The notes beneath the pieces are model-generated. The model was not told the origin of the DNA. It was given only the letters and a program-made list of their open reading frames with translations, and did not search any database. 64,000 bases of DNA from assembly GCF_002927635.1 (NCBI RefSeq), contig NZ_PRDS01000001.1:372001-436000 (forward strand), given 5' to 3'. Positions 25,392-34,751 of this stretch are shown here, piece by piece. Both the position numbers and the translations under genes were made by a program. The stretch comes from Albidovulum inexpectatum. Lineage in GTDB: Bacteria; Pseudomonadota; Alphaproteobacteria; Rhodobacterales; Rhodobacteraceae. How positions within the stretch are numbered: the stretch's first letter is position 1; each line of letters opens with the position of its first letter.

Positions 25392-26360
25392 ATGCCAACC
25401 AACTATCTTGACCAGTTCTATCAACTAGACCCTGCTTTTCCCCCGCCGCCCGGCACGGCTGTAGCGTTCGTCAAGCTGACATTGACGGATCAGAACGACG
25501 ACGACGATCTTGATCGTTTCAATGGGGACAGTCTCGACGGTATCGATATTACACGGTCCTGGCCCGGCGACACCGTGACGATCAACGTGCCTGGTATCGG
25601 CAACATCACCTATACTGGCACGACGTTCTATCTGGCTGACGGACGCAGATTCTTCACGCCGACCGATGGTCAGGTTCTCAGGAACGGGACATTCGTCTCC
25701 TCGACCTATGTAACGACACAGGGACCGCTTCTCGTCTCTCAACTCGGCCCGCCCTGTTTCACCGCTGGCACTTTGATCGATACGCCCGCCGGGCCGGTCC
25801 CGGTCGAGGACCTGCGTCCGGGCGACATGGTGATGACGCTTGATCACGGCGCCAGACCCCTGCATTGGGTCGGCCGCCGTACCGTTGCAGGTTCTGGCAA
25901 GTTCGCGCCCATCACGATCGAACCGGGCATTTTCGACAATGACATCCCGCTGGTTGTTTCACCCGAACACCGGATCCTGTATCGCGGATGACAGGTGCAG
26001 CTTTGGTTCGCCGAAGACGAGACGCTGGTCGCTGCACGACACCTCGTCGGCCTGCCTGGCATCAGGAGCAAGCAGATGCAGCGGGTCACCTATTATCACC
26101 TATTGTTCGAACGGCACGAAATCGCCCGCTCGAACGGCGCGTGGAGCGAAAGTCTTCATCCGGGTGGCTGGCTGATCGAACAGGATGAATCGTTGCGGAC
26201 TGAAATCGCAGCGCTTTTTCCCGAAATCCTGTGTTCCGAAACGCAGGCACTTCCCGCGGCGCGGCGCGTCCTGACGGCGCGCGAAGCAAGCATCCTGCGC
26301 GATCTGCCTGAACGCTTTGCGGGCACAGGTTTCCCCGCCAATCGTCTGGCAATGCCTTGA
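25392..26360 (+). pseudogene. Hint-domain protein interrupted by one in-frame TGA
   Basis: The first frame (25392-25991) encodes 199 aa: a beta-rich N terminus, then the start of a Hint (Hedgehog/intein) domain with CFTAGTLIDTPAGPVPVEDLRPGD near residues 125-148 and VVSPEHRILYRG at the end. After TGA (25989-25991) the same frame continues for more than 120 codons as QVQLWFAEDETLVAARHLV, the normal second half of a Rhodobacteraceae Hint protein. At the stop position relatives usually carry Trp (RGWxVxL), so TGG to TGA is the likely change. The halves are in frame with no indel. It is either a recent pseudogene, a base-call error, or read-through. A GTG at 25995 could in theory restart the second half. 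Confidence 0.8.
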
Positions 26361-26393
26361 CCTTGGCCCGAAGGGCATGGTTGATCACGCCCG

Positions 26394-27158
26394 ATGACGA
26401 AGGCCAAGAGCAAAACGCAGGCGAAATCGCGATCGGCGACTCGGAGGAAATCCAAGGGCCGGACCGCATCCAGCGCGACCCCCGGATGGACCTGGGGCCG
26501 CATCCTGCGTCTTGCGCGCAACGTGATGCTGGGCCTGATCGGCGCGGTTCTGGCGCTGGTCGTGCTGTTTTCCTTCGTCAATCCGGTGATGACGCCCTAC
26601 ATGATCGCCGAAAGCTGGCGCCAGGGCGGAATCCAGCGTGCGTGGGTCGATCTGGACGATGTCTCGCCCGAACTGGCCCGATCGGTCGTCGCGGCCGAGG
26701 ACGCGAATTTCTGCCGCCATTGGGGGTTTGATCTGAAGGCCATCCGCGCCGCGATCGAGGAAGGCTCGGGACGCGGGGCCTCGACGATCAGCCAGCAGGT
26801 GGTCAAGAACGTGTTCCTTTGGCAGGGACGGTCCTGGCCGCGAAAGGCGCTGGAGGCGCTGCTGACGCCGGTGGTCGAAGCCGTCTGGACCAAGAGGCGT
26901 ATTCTCGAGGTCTATCTGAACGTGGCCGAAACCGGCCCTGGTATCTTTGGTGTCGAGGCCGCGGCGCGGCACTATTTCGGGCGTTCGGCCGCCGAACTGA
27001 CCCCAAGGCAGGCCGCGCTGATCGCCGCGATCCTGCCCGATCCGAAGGGTCGCAACCCGGCCCGGCCGTCCAATTTTTTGCGCGCGCGCGCCACATCGAT
27101 CCTTGAAGGGGCGGCAACGATCCGCGCCGATGGGCGCGCTGATTGTTTCCAGCATTGA
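26394..27158 (+). CDS. mtgA: Monofunctional peptidoglycan glycosyltransferase
   Basis: 254 aa. A basic N-terminal cytoplasmic tail of about 40 residues is followed by one membrane span (NVMLGLIGAVLALVVLFSF, about 43-61) and a GT51 domain. The catalytic Glu lies in SVVAAEDANFCRHWGFD (near 101-117). GASTISQQVVKNVFLW (near 129) and KRRILEVYLNVAETGPGIFG (near 165) are the remaining GT51 motifs. There is no transpeptidase domain. It polymerises lipid II glycan strands in the periplasm. Confidence 0.95.
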   Translation: MTKAKSKTQAKSRSATRRKSKGRTASSATPGWTWGRILRLARNVMLGLIGAVLALVVLFSFVNPVMTPYMIAESWRQGGIQRAWVDLDDVSPELARSVVAAEDANFCRHWGFDLKAIRAAIEEGSGRGASTISQQVVKNVFLWQGRSWPRKALEALLTPVVEAVWTKRRILEVYLNVAETGPGIFGVEAAARHYFGRSAAELTPRQAALIAAILPDPKGRNPARPSNFLRARATSILEGAATIRADGRADCFQH

Positions 27159-27216
27159 ACCAGCCTTGGGGCGGCTTTATCACGGGCTGCATTCAAAAGC
27201 GTAACAGGGCTGTGCG

Positions 27217-27882
27217 ATGACCCGTCTGTACCACTTTCCGCTTTCCCCCTTCTGTCGAAAGGTGCGCCTGACCCTGGCCGAAAAGAGGATCGAGGTCGAA
27301 CTGGTCGAAGAACGGTACTGGGAACAGGACCCGGAATTCCTGCGCCGCAACCCCGCGGGCAAGGTGCCGATCTTGCGCATGAACGGGCGCAACATGGCCG
27401 AAAGCCAAGCGATCTGCGAATATCTTGACGAAATCGCGCCCGAACCCCGGCTGATGCCGCGCGACCCCGAGGCCCGATACGAGGTGCGCCGCCTCTGCGC
27501 CTGGTTCGACGACACGTTTCATGACGAGGTGACCTCGAAGCTGGTCTATGAGCGCGTCAACAAGAAGGTGATGAAGCTGGGCTATCCCGATTCGCGCAAC
27601 GTCAAGGCGGGGGCGATGCGAATCAAGTTCCATCTGGACTACATGGACTGGCTGCTGGAACAGCGCCGCTGGCTGGCAGGAAACGAAATGACGCTGGCCG
27701 ATTTCACGGCGGCCGCGCATCTGTCCTGTCTGGACTATATCTCGGATGTCGACTGGAACCGCAGCCAGAATGTGCGCGACTGGTATGCCAAGATCAAGTC
27801 ACGCCCGGCCTTCCGTTCGATCCTGGCCGACCAGGTTCCCGGTTTTCCGCCGCCGCCGCACTACGCCGATCTGGATTTCTGA
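27217..27882 (+). CDS. fzlA: GST-fold protein, probable FtsZ-binding FzlA
   Basis: 221 aa with a thioredoxin-like N-terminal domain ([20 protein letters not shown], residues 4-23; NPAGKVPIL near 45) and an all-helical C-terminal GST domain. It lacks a clear catalytic identity of the detoxifying GST classes. The C-terminal tail [12 protein letters not shown] looks conserved and exposed, and a Trp sits at residue 35. Both recall FzlA of Caulobacter, a GST-like division protein that binds FtsZ through such features. It lies between mtgA and queG, with uppP in the same region. The GST fold is secure; the FzlA identity rests on remembered features and is moderate. Confidence 0.7.
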   Translation: MTRLYHFPLSPFCRKVRLTLAEKRIEVELVEERYWEQDPEFLRRNPAGKVPILRMNGRNMAESQAICEYLDEIAPEPRLMPRDPEARYEVRRLCAWFDDTFHDEVTSKLVYERVNKKVMKLGYPDSRNVKAGAMRIKFHLDYMDWLLEQRRWLAGNEMTLADFTAAAHLSCLDYISDVDWNRSQNVRDWYAKIKSRPAFRSILADQVPGFPPPPHYADLDF

Positions 27883-27913
27883 CCCCGGCGGCCGGGGCCC
27901 AAGAGGATTGCCA

Positions 27914-29020
27914 ATGGATGCCCGCGCCTTCCGCAACCGGCTGACAGCCAAGGCTCTGGAAGAGGGCTTCTCGCAGGTCGGCTATTGCGCGCCCGACGCC
28001 ATTCCCGATGCCCCCGCGCGCCTTGCCAGCTTTCTGGAACAGGGGCGCCACGGCCAGATGCACTGGATGGCCGAACGGACAGGCTGGCGCGCAAATCCCG
28101 CGGCGCTCTGGCCCGAGGCGCGCACCATCGTGATGCTGGCTGAATCCTATACGCCAGACCATGACCCGTTGGCCGTATTGCAGCACAGGGATCGCGCCGC
28201 GATCTCGTGCTATGCACAGGGGCGGGACTATCACGACCTGGTCAAGAAGCGGCTCAAGCGCGTCGGCCGCTGGTTGATCGAACAGGCCGCAAAGGAAGGC
28301 GTCGAGGCGCAGATCAAGGTCTTCGTCGACACCGCCCCGGTCATGGAGAAGCCGCTGGGCCAGGCGGCGGGCCTGGGCTGGCAGGGCAAGCATACCAATC
28401 TGGTGGGGCGCCAGCTGGGCAGCTGGTTCTTTCTGGGGGCGATCTTTACCACGCTGGATCTGCCGAAGGACCAGCCCGAAACCGACCATTGCGGGAACTG
28501 CCGCCGCTGTCTGGACATTTGCCCGACGGCGGCCTTCCCCGCGCCCTATCAGCTGGATGCGCGACGCTGCATTTCATACCTGACCATCGAGCATCGCGGA
28601 CCGGTGGCCGAGGATCTTCGCCCGGCCTTGGGCAACAGGATCTATGGCTGCGACGACTGCCTTGCTGTCTGTCCATGGAACAAGTTCGCACAGAAAGCGC
28701 GCGAGATCGGCTATGCCGCCCGGGTCGGCGCGCCGGAACTGGCCGAACTGGCCGCATTGGACGATGCCGCCTTTCGTGCGCGGTTTTCCGGTTCACCGAT
28801 CAAGCGCATCGGGCGCGACCGGTTCGTGCGCAACGTGGCCTATGCCATCGGCAATTCCGGCCGGTCCGAACTGGCCCGCTCGCTGATGCCTTTGCTGAAC
28901 GACCCCGACCCGGCCGTCGCGGATGCGGCGCGATGGGCGCTGGACCGCCTGCAAGGCCGGCAAGGTCCGGCCGACCGGCCCGCCGGGGGTGGAAATCAGA
29001 CCGATTCGGCCCCATCATGA
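27914..29020 (+). CDS. queG: Epoxyqueuosine reductase
   Basis: 368 aa from the ATG at 27914. Two ferredoxin-type clusters are visible: [13 protein letters not shown] near residues 194-206 and [11 protein letters not shown] near 246-256. The B12-binding substrate domain lies before them, and a short HEAT-like tail ([24 protein letters not shown]) after. QueG reduces epoxyqueuosine in tRNA to queuosine and needs cobalamin, which this organism can make. The frame is open upstream inside the GST gene, but those codons are not part of the protein. Confidence 0.95.
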   Translation: MDARAFRNRLTAKALEEGFSQVGYCAPDAIPDAPARLASFLEQGRHGQMHWMAERTGWRANPAALWPEARTIVMLAESYTPDHDPLAVLQHRDRAAISCYAQGRDYHDLVKKRLKRVGRWLIEQAAKEGVEAQIKVFVDTAPVMEKPLGQAAGLGWQGKHTNLVGRQLGSWFFLGAIFTTLDLPKDQPETDHCGNCRRCLDICPTAAFPAPYQLDARRCISYLTIEHRGPVAEDLRPALGNRIYGCDDCLAVCPWNKFAQKAREIGYAARVGAPELAELAALDDAAFRARFSGSPIKRIGRDRFVRNVAYAIGNSGRSELARSLMPLLNDPDPAVADAARWALDRLQGRQGPADRPAGGGNQTDSAPS

Positions 29021-29061
29021 TTCGTGGTCGGGCAATCCGGCCACAGCAATGGGAGGATCCG

Positions 29062-29256
29062 ATGACACGACATATCGCTGACCGCAGAGAGCCGGACCAT
29101 GGCGGGCGGGTAAAGCATTACGTGGCACTGGATCGTGCCATCGCACCGGAAGGCTCGCATCCTGCCTCGCGGCGTCTGGCCCGTCGCCCAAGGCAGGAAT
29201 CCCAGCCGCCGCGGATACGGCATTTCCTGCGCATCGAACGGGGCATCACGGCCTGA
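29062..29256 (+). CDS. Possible small basic protein (64 aa)
   Basis: A short ORF with a very good ribosome site (GGGAGG, 6 nt before ATG) begins 41 bp after queG. The product is Arg/His-rich and hydrophilic, with no membrane segment or recognisable domain. It ends 8 bp before a hairpin. The strong SD and isolated position favour a real gene; the composition (many Arg, Pro, Ala) is what a random GC-rich frame would also give. Confidence 0.4.
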   Translation: MTRHIADRREPDHGGRVKHYVALDRAIAPEGSHPASRRLARRPRQESQPPRIRHFLRIERGITA

Positions 29257-29263
29257 TGCCCTG

Positions 29264-29286
29264 CCCCGGCGCGACGGGCGCCGGGG
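29264..29286. terminator. Hairpin between queG/small ORF and dxs
   Basis: CCCCGGCGC and GCGCCGGGG pair perfectly (9 bp, 5-nt loop) in the 39-bp gap between the plus-strand small ORF and the minus-strand dxs 3' end. Neither side has a T run. It is a likely bidirectional terminator by position. Confidence 0.45.
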
Positions 29287-29295
29287 AATTCGCGC

Positions 29296-31227
29296 TCAGG
29301 CGCGCTGATCGCGGACAATCCGCGCCACACCCAGAAGATCCAGAACCTTCGCTTCGATATGCGGGGCGTTCATTCCTGCCACGTCGTACATTTCGCGCGG
29401 GCTGGCCTGATCGATAAAGGTATCGGGCAGGAACATCGACCGGAACTTCAGCCCCGTATCGAAAATCCCCTCTTCGGCCAGAAGCTGTGCGACATGGCTG
29501 CCGAAGCCGCCGATCGCGCCTTCCTCGACGGTGATCAGCGCCTCGTGGTGGCGGGCCAGCTGCAGGACCAGCTCGCGGTCCAACGGCTTGGCAAAGCGCG
29601 CATCCGCCACGGTGACCGTTATCCCCCGCGCGGCCAGGTTTTCCCGCGCCTTCATCACCTCGGCCAGCCGCGTGCCGAAGGACAGGATGGCCACCTGCGA
29701 CCCTTCGGCGATCAGCCTTCCGCGCCCGATTTCCAGCGGCCGGCCGCGCTCGGGCATCTCGACCCCCACCCCTTCTCCGCGCGGATAGCGGAAGGCGCTG
29801 GGCCGGTCGTCGATGGCGGCGGCCGTGGCGACCATGTGAACCAGCTCGGCCTCGTCGGCCGCGGCCATCACCACCATGCCGGGCAGGTTCGACAGAAAGG
29901 CGATGTCGAAGGCCCCGGCATGGGTCGCGCCATCGGCGCCGACCAGCCCGGCCCGGTCGATGGCAAAGCGCACCGGCAGGCGCTGGATCGCCACGTCATG
30001 CACGACCTGGTCATAGCCGCGCTGCAGGAAGGTCGAATAGATCGCGCAGAAGGGCTTCATGCCCGCGGCCGCCAGCCCCGCCGAGAAGGTCACGGCATGC
30101 TGCTCGGCAATGGCCACGTCGAAGCAGCGGCGCGGGAAACGCTCGGCAAACAGGTTCAGGCCCGTCCCGTCGGGCATCGCCGCCGTGATGGCGACGATCC
30201 TGTCATCCTCTTCGGCCTCGCGGATCAGGGCGCGCGCAAAGACCTTGGTATAGCTTGGCGCGTTCGACGGGGCCGATTTCTGCTTGCCGGTCACCACATC
30301 GAACTTGCCGGTCGCATGGCCGCGATCGGCCGCGCGTTCGGCCGGGGCATAACCCTTGCCCTTCTTGGTGAGCACGTGGATCAGCGTCGGCCCGGTGGCG
30401 CGCGCCTTGACCGTGCGCAACACCGGCAGAAGCTGGTCCAGATCGTGCCCGTCGATCGGGCCGACATAGGTAAAGCCCAGCTCCTCGAACAGCGTGCCGC
30501 CGACGGTCATGCCCTTCAGCATCTCCTTGGCGCGGCGGGCCCCTTCCTGGAAGGGTTCGGGCAGCAGGCTGATCGCGCCCTTCGCGGCGGCCTTCAGCTC
30601 CTGATAGGGCGCTCCGGCATACAGGCGGGCCAGATAGGCCGACATCGCCCCGACCGGCGGGGCGATCGACATCTCGTTGTCGTTCAGGATGACGATCAGG
30701 CGCTTCTTCAGGTGACCCGCATTGTTCATCGCCTCATAGGCCATGCCCGCGCTGATCGCGCCATCTCCGATCACCGCGATCGCGTCGCCCAGGCCCCCTT
30801 CGCAGGTCCCGCCCAGATCGCGCGCCACCGCAAAGCCCAGCGCCGCCGAGATCGAGGTCGAGGAATGCGCCGCCCCGAACGGGTCATAGGGGCTTTCCGA
30901 TCGCTTGGTGAATCCCGACAGGCCGTCCTTCTGCCGCAGGGTGCGGATCCGGTCGCGCCGCCCGGTCAGGATCTTGTGCGGGTAGCATTGATGCCCGACA
31001 TCCCAGATGATCTTGTCCCGCGGCGCGTCAAAGACCGCATGCAGCGCCACGGTCAGCTCGACGACGCCCAGCCCGGCGCCCAGATGGCCGCCCGTTTCGG
31101 ATACCGCGCTGATCGTCTCGGCGCGCAGTTCATCGGCCAGCTGGCGCAGCTCGCGATCCGAAAGCGACTTGAGGTCGGCCGGAACCTTGACGCGGTCCAG
31201 AAGCGGGGTATTCGGTCTGTCGGTCAT
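29296..31227 (-). CDS. dxs: 1-deoxy-D-xylulose-5-phosphate synthase
   Basis: 643 aa, normal length. The thiamine-diphosphate motif [18 protein letters not shown] (near 155-172), the HxxxP segment ([12 protein letters not shown] near 80), and the transketolase C-terminal domain with [15 protein letters not shown] near 370 are present. It condenses pyruvate and glyceraldehyde 3-phosphate to DXP, the first step of the MEP pathway (also a precursor of thiamine and pyridoxal). It follows ispA by 13 bp on the same strand, so isoprenoid entry and prenyl chain synthesis are co-transcribed. Confidence 0.97.
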   Translation of the reverse strand: MTDRPNTPLLDRVKVPADLKSLSDRELRQLADELRAETISAVSETGGHLGAGLGVVELTVALHAVFDAPRDKIIWDVGHQCYPHKILTGRRDRIRTLRQKDGLSGFTKRSESPYDPFGAAHSSTSISAALGFAVARDLGGTCEGGLGDAIAVIGDGAISAGMAYEAMNNAGHLKKRLIVILNDNEMSIAPPVGAMSAYLARLYAGAPYQELKAAAKGAISLLPEPFQEGARRAKEMLKGMTVGGTLFEELGFTYVGPIDGHDLDQLLPVLRTVKARATGPTLIHVLTKKGKGYAPAERAADRGHATGKFDVVTGKQKSAPSNAPSYTKVFARALIREAEEDDRIVAITAAMPDGTGLNLFAERFPRRCFDVAIAEQHAVTFSAGLAAAGMKPFCAIYSTFLQRGYDQVVHDVAIQRLPVRFAIDRAGLVGADGATHAGAFDIAFLSNLPGMVVMAAADEAELVHMVATAAAIDDRPSAFRYPRGEGVGVEMPERGRPLEIGRGRLIAEGSQVAILSFGTRLAEVMKARENLAARGITVTVADARFAKPLDRELVLQLARHHEALITVEEGAIGGFGSHVAQLLAEEGIFDTGLKFRSMFLPDTFIDQASPREMYDVAGMNAPHIEAKVLDLLGVARIVRDQRA

Positions 31228-31240
31228 CGCTGGCCCCTGT

Positions 31241-32101
31241 TCAGGTTTCGCGACTGATAACGAAACGTGCCGCTTCTCTCAAGTTGTCTGCCCGCTGGCC
31301 ATAGGGCGCAAGGGCCGCGATTGCATGTTCGACAAGCTCTTCGGCACGCTGGCGCGCACCATCGACGCCCAGAAGCGAAACGAAGGTCGCCTTGCCCGCA
31401 GCCGCATCCTTGCCCAGCTTCTTGCCGGCCTTGGCCGGATCGCCCTGCACGTCCAGCAGATCATCCGCTATCTGAAAGGCCAGCCCGATCGCGCGGGCGT
31501 AATCTCGCAACGGCCGGTCATCGGCACCCGCGAGGATCGCGCCGGCAATGGCCGAGAATTCGATCAGGGCGCCGGTCTTGGCGGCCTGAAGGCGGGTGAT
31601 CTGGTCCATGTCCAGCGGCTGATCGGCGCTTTCGGCCGCGATATCCAGCGCCTGCCCCAGAACCATCCCGCGCGCCCCTGCCGCTTGCGCCAGTGCCGCG
31701 ACCAGATCGATCCGGCGCGCGCCAAGGACCGGGTCACAGCACAATTCGAATGCCAGCGTCTGCAGCGCGTCACCGGCCAGCACGGCTGTCGCCTCGTCCC
31801 ATTTCACATGGACCGTCGGCTGTCCGCGGCGCAGATCGTCATCATCCATGCAGGGCAGGTCGTCATGGACCAGCGAATAGGCGTGCAACGCCTCGACCGC
31901 GGCGGCGGCTGGCATGGCCTCGTCCTCGGGGATGTCGTGCAGGCGCGCGCCTTCCAGGACAAGGAGGGCCCGCAACCGCTTGCCCCCGCGCAGCGCATAG
32001 CGCATCGCCTGGATGACGGGCAGGTCCGGATCGGTGGCCAGCGCCTCGTCCAGCGCCGCCTGCACCCGTTCCTGGACCCGGCGCAGCCGGTCAGCGAACA
32101 C
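31241..32101 (-). CDS. ispA: Polyprenyl (farnesyl/geranyl) diphosphate synthase
   Basis: 286 aa. First Asp-rich motif [10 protein letters not shown] (near 79-88) and second Asp-rich motif [13 protein letters not shown] (near 220) are both intact; [14 protein letters not shown] lies near 39. Residues before the first motif (HAYSLVH) are of the short-chain type, so the product is probably farnesyl diphosphate. The start is a GTG 3 nt beyond the xseB stop, with GAGG touching it, so translation may depend on coupling to xseB. Confidence 0.94.
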   Translation of the reverse strand: MFADRLRRVQERVQAALDEALATDPDLPVIQAMRYALRGGKRLRALLVLEGARLHDIPEDEAMPAAAAVEALHAYSLVHDDLPCMDDDDLRRGQPTVHVKWDEATAVLAGDALQTLAFELCCDPVLGARRIDLVAALAQAAGARGMVLGQALDIAAESADQPLDMDQITRLQAAKTGALIEFSAIAGAILAGADDRPLRDYARAIGLAFQIADDLLDVQGDPAKAGKKLGKDAAAGKATFVSLLGVDGARQRAEELVEHAIAALAPYGQRADNLREAARFVISRET

Positions 32102-32104
32102 CTC

Positions 32105-32341
32105 TTACAGCCCCTCGACCGGTTCGATCCCCGCGGGTTTGCCATCGGGGCCCAGCGTGATGCGGGCGACCTTTTCCTCGGCTTCCTTCAGCTTGCGCTC
32201 GCAATGGGCCTTCAGCTTCGCGCCGCGTTCATACAGCTTGATCGACTCCTCCAGCGGCACATCGCCCTGCTCGAGCTTGCGGACGACCTCTTCCAGTTGC
32301 TTCATGGCGTCTTCAAAGCTCAGCGCGTCGATCTCGCTCAT
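32105..32341 (-). CDS. xseB: Exodeoxyribonuclease VII small subunit
   Basis: 78 aa, two-helix protein with the family pattern SFEDAMKQLEEVVRKLEQGDVPLEESIKLYERG across residues 9-41. It associates with XseA to form exonuclease VII, which degrades single-stranded DNA; xseA is not in this window. The ATG overlaps the stop of the amidohydrolase gene upstream (ATGA). The xseB-ispA-dxs order is common in proteobacteria. Confidence 0.95.
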   Translation of the reverse strand: MSEIDALSFEDAMKQLEEVVRKLEQGDVPLEESIKLYERGAKLKAHCERKLKEAEEKVARITLGPDGKPAGIEPVEGL

Positions 32342-33267
32342 TCATCCCGCTCCATCAGAACCCGAACATGCGCCGCGCAAGAGGCGCCCAGCGCGCGCAG
32401 ATCATAGCCACCCTCCAGGCAGGATACCAGCCGCCCCGAACAGGCGTCTTGCGCCAGATCGCAGATCGCGCCCGTCAGCCAGGCAAAGTCGTCCTCGGTC
32501 CACATCAGATCCGCCAGGGGGTCATCGCGATGGGCATCGAACCCGGCCGAAACGAGGATCAGGTCAGGCCCGAAATCGCGCACGCGGGCAAGAGCCGCCG
32601 CCCAGGCCTCGCGCATCTCGGCCCCGCCCGAACCGGCTCGCAGCGGCAGATTGACGATCTGGTCATGCGCACCCCGCTCGGATACCGCCCCGGTGCCGGG
32701 ATACAGGGGCATTTCGTGCGAGGAAACGAACATCGCGCGGGGCTCGTCCCATAGGACGTCCTGGGTTCCGTTGCCGTGATGGACATCGAAATCCAGAACC
32801 GCGACCCGCGACAATCCATGCGCCTGCAGCGCATGCCTGGCCGCGATCGCCACGTTGGAAAACAGGCAAAAGCCCATGGGCCGGTTTCGTTCGGCGTGGT
32901 GCCCCGGCGGCCGCATCGCGACAAAGGCCTTGCGTGGCGGGCCCTCCAGCACCGCATCCACCGCGGCGCAGACGGCGCCGACCGCGTGCAGGGCGGCCTC
33001 GAATGAACCGGGCGAGACATAGGTATCTTCATCCAGATGCGCCCAGCCGACATCGGGGATGGCGGCGCGCACGGCCTCCAGATGCGCGGGATCATGCGCG
33101 ATCAGCACCTTCTCGGGCGCGGCGCGCGGGGCCGCGCGATGCTCCAGACCCGCGAATTCGGGCGCGGCCAGTGCCTGCCGAACCGCATGCAGCCGCGCGA
33201 CCTGCTCGGGGTGACCGGGCGGGTTCACATGCGCATCCGCCGACGGGTGCGTGTATAGAAGCGTCAT
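32338..33267 (-). CDS. Histone deacetylase/acetylpolyamine amidohydrolase family protein
   Basis: 309 aa. The arginase/deacetylase fold is shown by MRPPGHHAERNRPMGFCLFSNVA (tandem active-site His), LDFDVHHGNGTQD (zinc ligands Asp and His) and LILVSAGFDAHRDDPLADL (third zinc ligand Asp). Related bacterial proteins deacetylate polyamines or acetylated lysines; the substrate here is unknown. The start at 33267 has an excellent GGGGGAGGAG upstream. It leads the cluster xseB-ispA-dxs with 4-bp overlap to xseB. Confidence 0.92.
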   Translation of the reverse strand: MTLLYTHPSADAHVNPPGHPEQVARLHAVRQALAAPEFAGLEHRAAPRAAPEKVLIAHDPAHLEAVRAAIPDVGWAHLDEDTYVSPGSFEAALHAVGAVCAAVDAVLEGPPRKAFVAMRPPGHHAERNRPMGFCLFSNVAIAARHALQAHGLSRVAVLDFDVHHGNGTQDVLWDEPRAMFVSSHEMPLYPGTGAVSERGAHDQIVNLPLRAGSGGAEMREAWAAALARVRDFGPDLILVSAGFDAHRDDPLADLMWTEDDFAWLTGAICDLAQDACSGRLVSCLEGGYDLRALGASCAAHVRVLMERDE

Positions 33268-33363
33268 CTCCTCCCCCTGTCCAATCGCGCCGTCCAGACG
33301 ACCCTGATCCTGCCCCGGCACGACGGAAGCCAGAGGCGGGCAACGCCTTCACAGGCGGAATGG

Positions 33364-34080
33364 CTATTCGGGCGACAGCATGTAGCCCGATCCGCGCACG
33401 GTCTGAAGATAGCGCGGCTGTCGGGGGTCCGTCTCCAGCTTTCTGCGCAGACGCGTGATCTGGACGTCCACCGCGCGTTCCTGCGCCTGGCCGGTTTCGC
33501 CGCGTCCTGTCACGCGCCCCAGTTCCTCGACCAGCTGGCTGCGGCTCAGCGGCTGATCGGGCCTGGCGGCGAAGATGCGCATCAGGGCGGCCTCGGTCGC
33601 CGTCAGGCGGATCGGGGAATCGCCGCGCCAGAGCTCGCCGCGTTCGACATCATAGCGCACGGGGCCAAGGCTCAGCATCTTGGGGCGCGCGGGCTCGGCG
33701 ATGCTGGGCGTGCGCCGCAGGATCGCGTTGATGCGCAGGACCAGTTCGCGCGGCTCGAACGGCTTTGGCAGATAGTCGTCCGCCCCGGCCTCGAGCCCGG
33801 AAATGCGATCATCGGCCTCACCCTTTGCGGTCAGCAGCAGGATCGGGGTCGCAAGCCGTGTCCGCAGGTCGCGGGTCAGGCTGATCCCGTCCTCGCCCGG
33901 CATCATGACGTCCAGCACGATCAGGTCGAATTCCAGGCCATCGAGAAGGCGGCGCGCATGGGCGCCGTCGCGCGCGGTCGTCACCAGAAAGCCGTTCCGC
34001 ACAAGGAACTTGCGCAACAGACTGCGCAGCCGTTCGTCATCGTCGACGACCAGTAGGTGAATGTCGCCCGCCTGGGTCAT
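33364..34080 (-). CDS. petR: OmpR-family response regulator, PetR type
   Basis: 238 aa. Receiver domain with DDDE at 13-16 (acidic pocket), phospho-acceptor Asp in LIVLDVMMPGEDG (near 57) and conserved Lys in YLPKPFEPREL (near 107). The C-terminal winged-helix domain ends with TVRGSGYMLSPE. No sensor kinase gene is adjacent. The MarR-type gene directly upstream (4-bp overlap) gives the same pair as petP-petR of Rhodobacter capsulatus, where PetR is required for growth on cytochrome bc1. The assignment rests on this pairing; the domain type is certain. Confidence 0.85.
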   Translation of the reverse strand: MTQAGDIHLLVVDDDERLRSLLRKFLVRNGFLVTTARDGAHARRLLDGLEFDLIVLDVMMPGEDGISLTRDLRTRLATPILLLTAKGEADDRISGLEAGADDYLPKPFEPRELVLRINAILRRTPSIAEPARPKMLSLGPVRYDVERGELWRGDSPIRLTATEAALMRIFAARPDQPLSRSQLVEELGRVTGRGETGQAQERAVDVQITRLRRKLETDPRQPRYLQTVRGSGYMLSPE

Positions 34081-34586
34081 GCCTCTTCGTCCCGCAAGGC
34101 CAGATAGTGACGCCGCAATTCCGGATCCATCATCGCCTCCAGTACCTGCCGAAACCCCGCCACCGCGGCCGGGCCGGCCGCGCGATAGGCCGCGCGCATC
34201 CGCGCGCGCTGGGCCTCGGACAATTCGCGCTCCAGCTCCTTGCCACGTTCGGTCAGGTACAGATTGCGCTCGCGCTTGTCACGCTTGCCCACGCGCACTT
34301 CGACAAGCCCATCCGAGATCAGCGTGCGCAAGACCCGGTTCAGCGACTGCTTGGTCACGCCAAGCACGGCCAGCAGGGTGCTGACGGTCAGTCCGGGCTG
34401 GCGATTGATGAAATGCAGCGCCCGGTGATGGGCCCGGCCATATTCGTATTTCTCGAGGATGCGGTCGGGATCGGCCGTGAAGGCGCGATAGGCGAAGAAC
34501 ATCGCCTCGATCCCCTTGCGCAGCTGTTCGTCCGTCAGGAACAGCAGGCTTTCGCCGCCCTGTGCCTCCTGTCCCGGTCCGTCCAT
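34077..34586 (-). CDS. petP: MarR-family regulator, PetP type
   Basis: 169 aa from the ATG at 34586. A winged helix-turn-helix of MarR type: LTVSTLLAVLGVTKQSLNRVLRTL (about residues 66-89), then the wing VRVGKRDKRERNLYLTERGKEL. It overlaps petR by 4 bp and is divergent from ilvE. The GGGAG before 34586 supports that start; a GTG at 34604 adds six codons. It may autoregulate through sites in the 165-bp gap to ilvE, where a palindrome is visible. Confidence 0.82.
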   Translation of the reverse strand: MDGPGQEAQGGESLLFLTDEQLRKGIEAMFFAYRAFTADPDRILEKYEYGRAHHRALHFINRQPGLTVSTLLAVLGVTKQSLNRVLRTLISDGLVEVRVGKRDKRERNLYLTERGKELERELSEAQRARMRAAYRAAGPAAVAGFRQVLEAMMDPELRRHYLALRDEEA

Positions 34587-34637
34587 TTCCCTGCTCCCGT
34601 CCACGTTTCCATCGCGGTGGATTTTATGTCAGCGATG

Positions 34638-34666
34638 TTGACTTTCCAAGTTCGAACTGTTAGCGA
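34638..34666 (+). promoter_or_regulatory. Candidate ilvE promoter with central palindrome
   Basis: TTGACT (34638-34643), 17-nt spacer, TAGCGA (34661-34666). The spacer contains the perfect 10-bp palindrome AGTTCGAACT (34649-34658), and AGCGAT occurs twice as a direct repeat 31 bp apart (34631-34636, 34662-34667). The palindrome is in a good place for a repressor such as the divergent MarR-type PetP. No experimental consensus was available to compare. Confidence 0.4.
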
Positions 34667-34751
34667 TTCCGCGATTTGGCGCAATATTATGTCCGAACCG
34701 GACCGATCGGACGAAACTATCGGAAATCCACCGCGCCTTCAGGAGGACAAG

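Noticed and set aside
21328-25398. 1356-codon open frame on the minus strand opposite gltB
   Set aside because: It is the antisense frame of a highly conserved enzyme in GC-rich DNA, has skewed His/Arg/Gln composition and no domain. Long antisense frames are expected with this codon usage.
25989-25991. TGA in the Hint gene as a selenocysteine codon
   Set aside because: Hint proteins do not use selenocysteine, the position is a Trp site, and no SECIS-like hairpin was visible just downstream.
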